A program made the translations under genes and the position numbers. From Armigeres subalbatus (lineage: Eukaryota; Arthropoda; Insecta; Diptera; Culicidae), in assembly GCF_024139115.2 (NCBI RefSeq), contig NW_026943174.1, positions 62,001-126,000 of the forward strand: 64,000 bases of DNA. The letters run 5' to 3'. This document shows positions 47,599 through 57,319 of this stretch, one piece after another. Below the pieces are notes generated by a model that was not told where the DNA came from, made no database searches, and was given only the letters and a program-made list of their open reading frames with translations. How positions within the stretch are numbered: position 1 is the stretch's first letter; each line of letters begins with the position of its first letter.

Positions 47599-48166
47599 AT
47601 TTGAGTAATAGAAATTTACTCGCGATTTCTTCTTCGGTAAAATATTGAGCAAATTGGGCAAGAGCTTGAGGAGAACTTCGACAAAATCACCGTAATAAAA
47701 AAATCACTCAGATAGGAGCAAAAATTAAAACTTTTGAGATATTGGAATAAAAATTTCACTCACTTCAAATTTCACTTTTCGGATTTAACAAACTATCACT
47801 AGCACTTGTTTGATTGAATAAAATAAAAGAAACTTACAGTAAAATTGCCAACATCCTCCGTTGGACTTCCTGGGGTTTCCTGTGATGATTTTTGATAGCG
47901 TGACTCCGTCTATGGGGAGAACCAGGCAGTTATTTCAGGTTGGTCCGTTTTGCTGCTGACGGCTACTCCGGGCCCTAATAACGATCGATCCGGCTGGATG
48001 CGGTGTCCTGATCCTCGCTTCGTCCGTAGGGTAGGCTCGTTGAACCTAGGGTGTGGTGTTTGGCTCCTTCCACCAATGGTGTGATAGATCACTTTGAGGA
48101 TTTTTACACTTCACTTGTTGAACGATTTTTCACTACCGGACACTTATACTATTCCCACGTCGACGG

Positions 48167-48184
48167 GTCCCTATTCGGGCGCCA
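48167..48184 (-). other. Primer-binding site (tRNA-Lys type)
   Basis: In element sense TGGCGCCCGAATAGGGAC begins at the last base of the 5' LTR. It agrees with the tRNA-Lys 3'-end complement used by many retroelements except for one base (AATAGG for AACAGG). Confidence 0.8.
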
Positions 48185-48444
48185 GTTCGCGTTTTCGCGT
48201 TTGGGATTTCTTTTAAAAAGACCCAAGTCGATTGACTACTAAACTTAAACTGATTTATTGTCTTAATGTAACCTACCACCTAACCTAATAATGCCATATC
48301 AGCACCCTACACCTGGCCTCGATGCCAATCGATGATACTGCTGACCGAGCTCCGTGCCGTCGCCGTTGCCGAGGGCACCCAAATCGCTAACGTCGGTGGT
48401 GCCATCGATGGAATGTGCTAAGTCCGGGTGGCCGGGCGTTAACT
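48184..48444 (-). repeat. Errantivirus 5' LTR (261 bp)
   Basis: Matches the 3' LTR except for one substitution (CACCC against CACTC on the plus strand, near 48380) and two fewer bases in a T/A run. AATAAA is at 48254-48259 (minus). It drives transcription of the element. Confidence 0.92.
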
Positions 48445-48448
48445 CGCG

Positions 48449-48910
48449 CACCATATCGTTCAATTTAAAATGATCGTTGATTCTTTTTTCTACATTGGAA
48501 TTTGTTTTCTTATTGAAACGAATTAAGTTCGTTTCAATACTAGCTGTCAAGCGTTGAAAGATGTGTCTTATTACTGCGAGATCATCTTTTCTCTAATCAT
48601 TATTTTTGTAAAGTCAAAAGGCAGCGTAACTCAGGAGTAGCAATTAAATTATCGAAACTGTTATCCGAATAGTTTCAAATAGTTAATTTGAATACGTTCC
48701 TCCTCTTATCCAGCTATTTCGAATAAACACTAGCAAGACCAAATGTCAGTTTGAACTCTTTTATAATACAATAAACGAGCTTATGTTTCAAATTTAATAA
48801 ATCTAGCTTTGAGTTCCGTCCCAACAACATACTTTGGTTTATATATTGAAAACAGTTTGGTTTAACCACAAAAACTTTGCTATGCCAATGAAAACAAAGT
48901 GGTAATGCAG
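48449..48910. other. Unassigned sequence right of the errantivirus
   Basis: AT-rich; no gene supported. Confidence 0.4.
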
Positions 48911-50065
48911 GGGTGGCATTGCGCATCTCGAATCGAATCACTCGATTCGTTCATTTTTGCATTCGTTACGAAAAAATTGCGACATTATGTATTTCGTTCG
49001 ACTTCATTCAGTCGCAGTACAAGATTTCGAATGGTGCTGTACTAGCTCAATCGAGTATGTTCTGTCAAACGAAATGTAAACAGAGAGAATAGGAGATAGC
49101 TGTCTCTGTGTTTAGTATGTCGCCCGCTGGAGAGACAACCTTCAGCGCATGGCGATTGTGAGTAAACAGAGAGAAGAAGAGATAACATCATCTGCGTGTA
49201 GCATGTTGCCTGTTCGAAAGGCATCCTTCCGGGCATGAATTGGCAGTTAATTTATAAACAAGCAAATTGTGCTCAATGTCTATAAAAAGCAATATTATTT
49301 ATTGAGCAGTTGCAATTGATTTAAACATTATGCCGATACCATATGTGTTGTAAATTAAGATATTGTTACGACACAAACTATAAGTTTTATGTTCATTCGA
49401 GTTTATGCCAATTTTAGATCCAATTTTAAGCTAAATAATTTAAAGCTAAAGAAGGATTCGATAATAAATTACTTTGATGTTTCCATGTGTTTTAGTTAAA
49501 TGCATTTGGGTCATCTCTTGCGCGTTTTTTATTTACTTAATCATTTTTACATAGATTTTGGAATATACACGTTTTTACGCAAATTTTCCCCATGGAATTT
49601 CACGCGGTTTATCTAAATCTTCAAGAAATACGTGAAAATTGCAAATAAAAACGATTTTAGTTGAAGTCGTTTTTACGCAGATTTCGGGATAATTAGAGAT
49701 TGCATATTGTCTGGAAACTCTAAAAGTAGGTATACTAATGACATTCTTTCCTTCAAGATACAATAATGAAACATTTATTCTCTTCCCGTAGAAAAATAAT
49801 AACAAATATAATTGAAAACTTTCAGCAAGAAATAACTCTCGAACAACATTCGAAAGCTAAAAAGGTGACGAGTGATTTTCATTCGACTTGAGTCGTTTTT
49901 CAGTGTGCTATCGAGTTTCCATAATGCCAAAACATCTCGTTATTCTTGTACCTCCTCGAGCATACACGAACGATGAGTCGTTTCCGAGATCGAATCGAAA
50001 GCCGTAATGCCAAACATGTTCGACTCGATAGAATTTCGTTCGAATCGAGATGCACAATGCCACCC
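48911..50065. mobile_element. 1155-bp TIR element (GGGTGGCATTG)
   Basis: Starts GGGTGGCATTGCGCATCTCG and ends with the inverse of GGGTGGCATTGTGCATCTCG. CAG flanks both sides (48908-48910, 50066-50068), suggesting a 3-bp target duplication. An ~88-bp internal direct duplication (about 49077-49162 and 49163-49245, sharing GTAAACAGAGAGAA) lies near the left end. No transposase frame. Confidence 0.75.
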
Positions 50066-50162
50066 CAGGACAAGCGATGAATAGCAAATAGTAAACTGTT
50101 GCTTATCAAAGCCGTCTAAGGGTCACTTCTTATTACGTGGTCATATTCATTTTGATTTATTA

Positions 50163-50548
50163 CAGTCGACTCTCTACATCTCGATGTTCTATATCTCGAT
50201 ATCTTTCCCTATCTCGATGGTTTCCTCTGTCCCTTCAATCCACATACATTTGGGTACTCTACATCTCGATAACCTCCCTATCTCGATATCTCTCTATCTC
50301 GATGTGTTCTGATCATATTTTGTTCCGAATTCACTCTCCTTATGTCGATATGTTCAAATTTTTAGGCTACTAGACCATCTGTGGACAATAACAAACATAT
50401 CAACAACAAGATATGACACTTGTTTTGTTGTCGCTTTTCATAGCAACGAGCTTTTTTGGATCTAGCAGCCATTTCAATTTTCCTTCTATTCCTCGATCTC
50501 TCCCTATCTCGATGGTCCCTTCAATATCGAGATGTGGAGAGGCGACTG
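50163..50548. mobile_element. 386-bp pogo/Tc1-type MITE (CAGTCGACTCTC)
   Basis: Ends CAGTCGACTCTCTACATCTC and inverted CAGTCGCCTCTCCACATCTC, with TA outside both (50161-50162, 50549-50550). CTATCTCGAT is repeated many times inside both ends. CAGT-ended TIRs with TA duplication fit the pogo/Tc1 group. No coding sequence. Confidence 0.88.
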
Positions 50549-50607
50549 TATATTTATATTATTATATTACTACTTGATACTTGATGGGCTACAGCTCTTC
50601 GATGAAC

Positions 50608-51444
50608 CTACGCTGAATGGAGTATCCTTCTCCACTGGACTCGATCCTGGGCCAATCGCTTCCAGTCGCCCTGAACATTGAGCGCCCTCAGGTCCTCTTC
50701 AACTGCAAAAAGCCATCGTGTACGCGGCCTTCCACGAAGCCTGCGGCCTCTTCCGGGTTCTCTACTAAATATTATCTTCGCTTGACGTTCTTCCGGCATA
50801 CGAACAACGTGACCAGCCCACCGTAGTCTGCCGTGTTGTATAAGCTTAATAATATCCAGCCCTTTATACACCTGGTACAATTCGTGATTCATGCGACGCC
50901 GCCAGATACCGTTCTCCTGCTTACCGCCGAGTATTGTCCGCAGCACCTTACGCTCAAACACTCCGAGAGCTCTCCGATCAGCCTCCTTTAACGTCCATGT
51001 CTCATGGCCGTATAAAGCCACCGGAAGAATCAGAGTAGTATTCAGCGCGAGTTTTGTTTTCGTTTGCAGACTACGGGACTTAAGCTGGTTACGAAGTCCG
51101 TAATAAGCCCTATTTGCAGCTGCAATACGCCTTTTCACCTCGCGGGTAACATCATTATCGCATGTCACTAATGTTCCAAGATACACAAATTCTTCTACCA
51201 CTTCAAATTTTTCACCATCCGGCACTATTTCGCTACCACCACCACTAATGAACCCACGTTGATTGCCAGCGACCATGTACTTCGTTTTGCTGGTATTGAT
51301 CGTGAGTCCAATCCTCGCTGTCTCCCTCTTAAAAGGCGCAAAAGCCTCTTCCACGGCACGGCGATCAATTCCGATAATATCGATATCGTCCGCAAATCCC
51401 AGGAGCATATGCGATTTTGTGATAATGGTACCGCTTCTTTGCAC
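50608..51444 (-). pseudogene. RTE-type RT active site and C-terminal domain
   Basis: A 278-residue frame with LGFADDIDIIG (catalytic Asp19-Asp20), LTINTSKTKYM, and FVYLGTLVTCDND. The C-terminal region ends with HGRLRWAGHVVRMPEER, typical of this LINE group. Ends at a stop 25-30 bases before the tail region. The frame is intact over its length but is separated from the upstream frame by a frameshift at ~51510. Confidence 0.85.
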
Positions 51445-51473
51445 ACCAGCTCTCCTAATCGCTCCCTCGAGCG

Positions 51474-51950
51474 CTATATTGAACAGTAGGTTCGAGAGTG
51501 CATCACCCTGCTTAATCCATCTAAGGTAACAAATGACGTCGATATTTCATCCGCAACCCTTACACTTGATTTCGATCCGTCCAACGTTATACGAATCAGT
51601 CGTATCAGTTTCGCCGGAAAACCATGTTCAAGCATAATTTGCCATAATTCATTCCGTTTCACTGAATCGTACGCCGCCTTGAAATCAATAAACAGATGAT
51701 GTGTCTGCAAGTTGTACTCCCGGAATTTATCGAGGATTTGTCTCAGGGTAAACATTTGATCCGTCGTTGACCGACCCTCACGAAAACCTGCTTGGTATTC
51801 GCCGACGAAGGACTCTTCAAGCGGTCTCAATCTGTTGAACAGAATACGGGACATAATTTTGTACGCCGAATTAAGGAGGGTTATTCCTCGGTAATTGGCG
51901 CACTCCAGTCTGTGCCCTTTCTTAAAGAGAGGGCAAATGAGGCCGTCCAT
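51474..51950 (-). pseudogene. RTE-type RT, fingers and palm
   Basis: A 158-residue frame with ICPLFKKGHRLECANYRGI, LLNSAYKIMSRIL, EYQAGFREGRSTTDQ and FIDFKAAYDSVKR (first catalytic Asp). It stops after TLDGL through a one-base frameshift. The next block (QGDALSNLLFN) is in the other frame. Confidence 0.85.
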
Positions 51951-51955
51951 GGAGG

Positions 51956-53860
51956 CCTAATTTGAAATAGGATATTTTGCTAAACGACCTGCCTGGTCGA
52001 ATATTTTTCTTAGTCATAGCATTTGTTCGGCCTATCAACATTTCCGTCCATATGACCTGTTCAGTAAACGAGAGAGATAATAAATAAATATGCTAAATAA
52101 TAAATATGATATGACCTTCGACCAAGTGATTTTCGATGAAATGATTTTCAGCCAAACGACCCTTCCTCGAAAATGAAATATTTTACCGAAAAAGCTAGAT
52201 GCAAGTCAGGGGAATCCGATTATATAGGATCAGTTTTTCAATTTCAGTTCTAAAAACTCACTTTCAATTCTCACAATTTACTTCTCTTTTCTCAGTTCTC
52301 ACACCCCACTTTTCACTTCATATTTCTTTATAACTTTTTATTTCCTACTCCTCAATTCAATTCCAACTTCTCAGGTTCTATATCTTATGCGAAGTGAGTA
52401 ATGTCTTATTTCTTACTTAAATTTGTACATTTTTCATTTCTCACTTTTCTCTACTCACAACCTGAGGAAATGTTTTCGGCCAATTCTTTATTGCCCTATA
52501 AGCGAGTCGTTTGGTCTAAAAACGGTTTAACTGAACGAATGATTATTCCTTCGGCCGATAAAAAGTCATGCAAAAATAAAATAAGGTACATTGGAGGAAG
52601 GGATTGGAGTTTTTACCACACCATAACATTGTGCTATAATATACTTTAATGTAGACACCCGAATGATGTTCGTTCAAAATCGGGCCAATCTTAAAAAACA
52701 GCACTTTTCGATTTTTGTTTTGAATTTTAAAAATGGCGTAGCCACGAGGGTGGTTTTGGGTATAAACCCCTCCCCCCTCCCCCCGAGACATAATTTTGGG
52801 AAGAATTTTTTTATCGAAAAAAAAAGTTCAGAAAACCCCCCCAGACCAATTTTCTGGCTACGCCACTGCTTAGAAGCGTCAAAAAATATGGGTTCTTTGG
52901 GATAGTTGACTTTAAATAATCCAAAAAATTGACTGAGCGAATAAAAATGTTTGACGGGAAAGGTCAATTGCGAAAAAAGCTTATTCAGCTATTTGACCAT
53001 TTGACCGTTCGACAAAATGATCAGTTCGACCAAACCGTCGACCGAACCGTTCCGCATACGATCCTGTTCGGCTGACTGAGTGAAGAACACTCAACGGCTG
53101 CAGATATTCACCAAGATGCCATCGGTATATAATTCGCAGCGGAGGCAGTCCCAGGGAGAAATAATAAATTAATCATAATATATTGAAGAAACTATAGTGC
53201 GAATAAAATTACGGGATAGGTGAATTGTAAATTGGTTTTCGTTTCAACGTAATTCGGCTGACTAATTTCCGATAACAAGTAACTCGGATTTCCACCTATT
53301 AATTATGTATTGTGGGTACAGGGCGCAAAATATCTTCTTGTCTGACTACTTTGAACCGTAGCCATAAAGATACTGAATTTTTGAATTTTTGCTTATCTTT
53401 AACAGCCTTGAAGAATGAAAAGTTGCCATTCTACTGAAATATAGAGAACCGAGCAAAAGCAGATGAAATGTTCCGCCCTCCAGATAAACATACGAAAGGT
53501 CCTACCACTGCAATGTCGTGGAATTGCGAAACGAGGAATGGAAAACTTGATCTTTTTGACGTAGGATTTCGTCTGTCTTTTCTCTATTGGGGTGGGGAAC
53601 ACTTTACGATTGCGAAAATCGGGAACCGTCACGAAAATATGATAGACTTTAAACTTTAATATCTCAGCCGTTTCTCGATGGATTTTCAATTTTTTTTGGA
53701 CCATTCGATCAAGGATGAGTCAACGCTTCTTTGTATTTATATGAAAATACTGATTTTTAACTATTTATTATCGATAATTGATAAAAAAGTTTAGAAATAG
53801 GTAAACCAACCAATCACGTACATGCATCACTAGCACAGACATCAAAAATCAATCACTTGC
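51956..53860. other. Unassigned sequence with degenerate short repeats
   Basis: 51990-52190 and 52970-53070 hold diverged copies of TTCGACCAAATGACC. 52240-52470 is a degenerate TTCTCACTTTTC array. A mini-MITE is listed separately. No gene supported. Confidence 0.45.
52734..52867. mobile_element. ~134-bp MITE (TGGCGTAGCCA)
   Basis: ATGGCGTAGCCACGAGGG at the left and CTGGCTACGCCACT at the right are inverse copies. The interior is G/C-rich (CCCCTCCCCCCTCCCC). The exact ends and duplication are not settled. Confidence 0.6.
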
Positions 53861-53879
53861 GGGTTTGGATCTAATCCTC

Positions 53880-54480
53880 AGTTTGAACAAGATATCACGC
53901 AGAGCGGACGCATCAAAGCGATCGCAGCGGAGTGGACACAGCATCACGGAGGCGCTGGTAACATTTTCAACGGAAATCCATCGCATTGGTGGAGGTCCTC
54001 GGTGTGTTGCTGCAGATCATTCAATCTCAACGAACCAGCATTTTATATGAAGAAAGGGTTGACTACAAAAATAGCACTGTTGCGATACCGTGCCGCCATT
54101 GGCGATGCTTTTATTATATTATTGGGGAAGCGCATTGGGGAAAGAAAATTGGTTCTTCTCAGGACTAGCATTTTCTCAACAAAAAGGTTTAAGGCTCCCC
54201 CAGACCTAAGCGATTTCATCGCCGCGACGGCGACAGCAAGTCGCCACGATTCTATCGTTGGGTCGCTGCAGGCAGTGTTCCATTTACGCTTCCATATCAA
54301 CGGCGACAGAATCGTTGCGAAAATGGACTGTTTCGGTGGCATCGGCGTTTGGGCTGGAAGCTTGGTTTCTGTTAGTGATTCCATCTATTCAAATTTACGA
54401 GCTTAATTTGTTGAATACAAGAAAGCTGCTTTCCGGCGCGAGAGCCATTTTGACCGGGATTCCGCAAAGAGCGGTTTAAC
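53880..54480. repeat. Dispersed repeat, copy 1
   Basis: Shares text with 56200-56560 (GAGCGGACNCAGC, GGCATCGGCGTTTGG, AGCTTGGTT.CTGT.AGTGATTCC, GAGCCATTTTGA.CGGGATTCC). Overlapping frames on both strands (54002-54406 plus; 54043-54384 minus) have no recognised domain. Unnamed transposable element. Confidence 0.55.
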
Positions 54481-54492
54481 CATTTGAATCAT

Positions 54493-54711
54493 TTGTTTGA
54501 GAAACTGCATAAGTCCATTTTACACAATTTCGAGAAAACAACAAAAAACTGTTTTTGAACAAATTGGCACCGAATCATTCGATTTCTTCGACACAGATCA
54601 ATAGTTTTTGACAAAACTCAACACCCTGGTGTACATCCAGTGCAAAAACTGTAAGCACTACTCCATCATTGCCCTCCAAAGTGCGTGGACATATGTAGTT
54701 TCTCAAACAAA
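54493..54711. mobile_element. 219-bp foldback (TTGTTTGAGAAACTGCATA)
   Basis: Left arm TTTGTTTGAGAAACTGCATA and right arm inverted TTTGTTTGAGAAACTACATA. A third, solitary copy of the right-arm sequence lies at 54829-54854. Confidence 0.65.
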
Positions 54712-54854
54712 CGAAACGAATTTCCTACATTCCTGAACAAAAAAAATTTTTTCGTGTTTTTTGCCAGAATACGTATTTTTGGAAGAGGATTCAGAATATA
54801 TGAAAATCTCATTTTGGCCAAAAATGTTACATATGCAGTTTCTCAAACAAACGG

Positions 54855-55442
54855 TTCATTTATAAGGCAGTGGCAACTATATTGCCACCAACAAATTATA
54901 TGTTATTGTCTGTTTATTATCAAGCGCTCTACTTATTATTTCCCATGTAGTGACTATATTTACTACCTAGTAATCCCCCAGATGAATTTGACCCCTTAAA
55001 AATTGTCAATGTCAATTTGAAAACGGTTTTTTTACGAACAGATCGTAAGTTTCGAGTGGAAAAAGGATTTTCAGTTATAATTCGTTGAAAAATGACAGAA
55101 AGATATACTTTTTCCCATTGGTAATAATTATTTTGAATCTCATGTGTTAGATTATGGCGTGATTAGTGTGAAAAATACTTTGCCTTTATTGTCTATTTGG
55201 TTTTTGGATTTTTGACAAAATTGCTTGCGAATAAAAGTGCAAAACAATTTTTTTTTCACCTATGATGTGTTTCCAACTAGGACTCTTCGCTAAAAATTGT
55301 AACGTGCCTTGTTTTGATTTGTTATACGTAAAACCTATTTTTTTTTAAATCTTTTATTTATTTTTGTTGCATTTTTTCCGCTTGCAAGGCAGGCTTGCCC
55401 TCCATTAGCCCCGCCCCTTCATTAATCGTTATGAGTGCACAT
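54855..55442. other. Unassigned sequence
   Basis: AT-rich; nothing recognised. Confidence 0.4.
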
Positions 55443-55444
55443 TA

Positions 55445-56175
55445 CAGGGTGTTTAATAAGTTCGAATACAAATGTTTGATCATTGTGTTTGTAAGCCCAA
55501 TGTACATATTCTGTATTAGTATTGGTGTCAGCGTTAGCGGTATATATACGCTTTCGGATGTGTGTGGTGATGACATTCTGTCACTTGTTGTTTGTTTATT
55601 ACGCGCGTTGAAAATGGATTGGGGCATCATAAATAGCCGTTTTTGAATGTCAAAATCATTGCGGCGTACTACAAAACTGAGGTTTTGGGGACGATTGATG
55701 CCCCCAGTGGCCCGGTGCTAAGACGGAGATGAGCCCTACGTGTTCCAATAGGACGATAACCCTTTATACGCGAAAATTGCGATTTTATCCTAATATGGGG
55801 ACAATTTCATCGACTTTTTGGACAAAACATTGCGACCTCCCAGCTTCCCGGATTTGAACCCTCTTAACTTTTTTGTTTGGTCCTTTATTATGTTAAGGCT
55901 GTACGAATACAAGGTCAGTAACTTGGACCAGTTCAAGACGTAATTCTCAAAATCTGGAACGAAATGCCCATGCAGATCGTGCGTGCCGCTTGCGATGGGT
56001 TTTAGAAACGTTTAAAGCTCGTGAAGAAGTACAAAATAGCGGTCATGCCAAAAGAAATGTTACAAACGTTCCTTATAAACAATACTTCCAATGAAATGCA
56101 ACTGGGAAAAGAAATAATTTAATCTAAATTTTTAAACATTTTTTGAAAGTGTATTCGAACTTATTGAACACCCTG
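55445..56175 (+). mobile_element. Decayed Tc1/mariner element
   Basis: Ends CAGGGTGTTTAATAAGTTCG and inverted CAGGGTGTTCAATAAGTTCG, with TA on both sides (55443-55444, 56176-56177). The 731-bp interior keeps the C-terminal third of a transposase; the rest is deleted. Confidence 0.88.
55840..56130 (+). pseudogene. Tc1/mariner transposase, C-terminal remnant
   Basis: Broken frames read PDLNPLNFFVWS (about 55850-55885) and IWNEMPMQIVRAACDGF (about 55955-56005), then a stop in place of a residue. SPDLNPxDFFVW with Asp as the third catalytic residue is found in maT-type (DD37D) transposases. Here that Asp appears as Asn. Dead by internal deletion, a stop and this substitution. Confidence 0.7.
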
Positions 56176-56199
56176 TATATTTACACCAGAATTAGGGGC

Positions 56200-56560
56200 T
56201 AACGGGCTTAATTTATTAAATACTGCGTGCGAGCCATTTTGATCGGGATTCCATAAAGCGCGGTTCAACAAGATTTGATTCAGCGGAGCGGACACAGCAA
56301 CACGAAGGCGTGGATAGCACCAGTGGCAATGCTGAAAATTTATTTCAAATGGTGGAGGCTTAGCGAAAAATCATCGAGTGGCTGTCGGACAATTTCAACC
56401 CAAGATTCCGAAAAGCATTTTGAGCAAAAGCAAAAGAAAATTGGTTCTTCTCAGGGTTGATTGCAATAATGGTATGTTTTGGTGGCGTCGGCGTTTGGCG
56501 TGGTAGCTTGGTTGCTGTGAGTGATTCCGTCCATTCAAATAAATTTATTGCATCATCCAT
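56200..56560. repeat. Dispersed repeat, copy 2
   Basis: Shorter, rearranged relative of 53880-54480: the segment matching the end of copy 1 (GAGCCATTTTGATCGGGATTCC) comes first here, and the GGTGGCGTCGGCGTTTGG part follows. Confidence 0.55.
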
Positions 56561-56860
56561 TCCATGGAGCGTTTGTGATTCTGCTATCGAAGAGTAGCTT
56601 TCTTCCGTCGCAAAACGATTAAGTTTTGCACTTTGAAGAAAATTTATCTCGAATTGGCCTTCTCTTGTACAAAATGGTGGCTAAGAAAAAATAATGATTT
56701 CAATTCCAATGACTAACAGATACAAAACCAAATAATCTTGCCATAAAATTTCACTTTTCGCCGATGACAGCCAAATCGATGAAGACGCCAATATCTCTTC
56801 TTGGAAGAATAATTTAAGTCCTGAAAAGGACTGTGTGTAATTATTTTCTTGAAGTTCTCC

Positions 56861-57124
56861 TCACTTTGTCACGTACGCTTCCATCGCGGGCGAAAACCAA
56901 ACGTCGCAAATATAATTTTTTTTTATATTCTTTATTAACGTGATTTTTTCAGGAGAGAGAAGTTCATCACTTACGTTGCAAATAAATATATTTGCATTTG
57001 GTTTCATGCCACTTCTGATTCTGCTTAATTCTCCTTTATTTTGGACATTTTTGAGGATGGTGTCTTCTAGGATTGTGATATCCTCCACTGAAAGCCAGTC
57101 GAGTGGCTTCAGCGGCGATGCGGC
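56861..57124 (-). other. Unrecognised open frame
   Basis: Minus-strand frame open from about 57124 to the stop at 56861 (~88 codons, without an early ATG). It includes KPLDWLSVEDITILEDTIL and SPEKITLIKNIKK. The composition is protein-like, with alternating Leu/Ile and charged residues. I do not recognise the family. It may be the end of a transposable-element protein or a host exon. Confidence 0.3.
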
Positions 57125-57319
57125 CGATGAGTCATGTTAATTCCATGGTTAGAGACTCAAGGTCCATCCAACTGGGAGCAACTATTCGCCTTCATGATTC
57201 AGTTGACTTCCGAGCAGTTTGCCCAATGTTAATAAAAAGACAAAAAATATTATGGCATATACCATCCATTTCGTATAACTACGTAGTCCTACGTCACCTT
57301 TGCGTACAACCCGATTAGG

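Larger units (their letters stand above)
37854..48444 (-). mobile_element. Errantivirus (Gypsy-group endogenous retrovirus of insects)
   Basis: A complete LTR element on the minus strand: 5' LTR, primer-binding site, gag, protease, RT, RNase H, integrase, env, polypurine tract, 3' LTR. CGCG lies immediately outside both ends (37850-37853, 48445-48448), a 4-bp target duplication. Without the 3.48-kb nested insert the element is about 7.1 kb, normal for the group. LTR termini AGTTAAC..AACT match Gypsy-type errantiviruses. Gag and pol carry several frameshifts, so this copy is defective, yet the LTRs are almost identical. Confidence 0.92.
50551..51955 (-). mobile_element. RTE-type LINE, 5'-truncated
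   Basis: Minus-strand LINE with RT and C-terminal domain only. It is truncated at ~51955, before the endonuclease. The 3' UTR is very short and ends in an AT-rich tail (50551-50580), as in RTE elements (JAM1 in Aedes). The MITE at 50163 sits directly next to the tail. Confidence 0.75.

Noticed and set aside
50137..50373. 78-residue plus-strand frame
   Set aside because: Lies over the MITE end and its CTATCTCGAT repeats.
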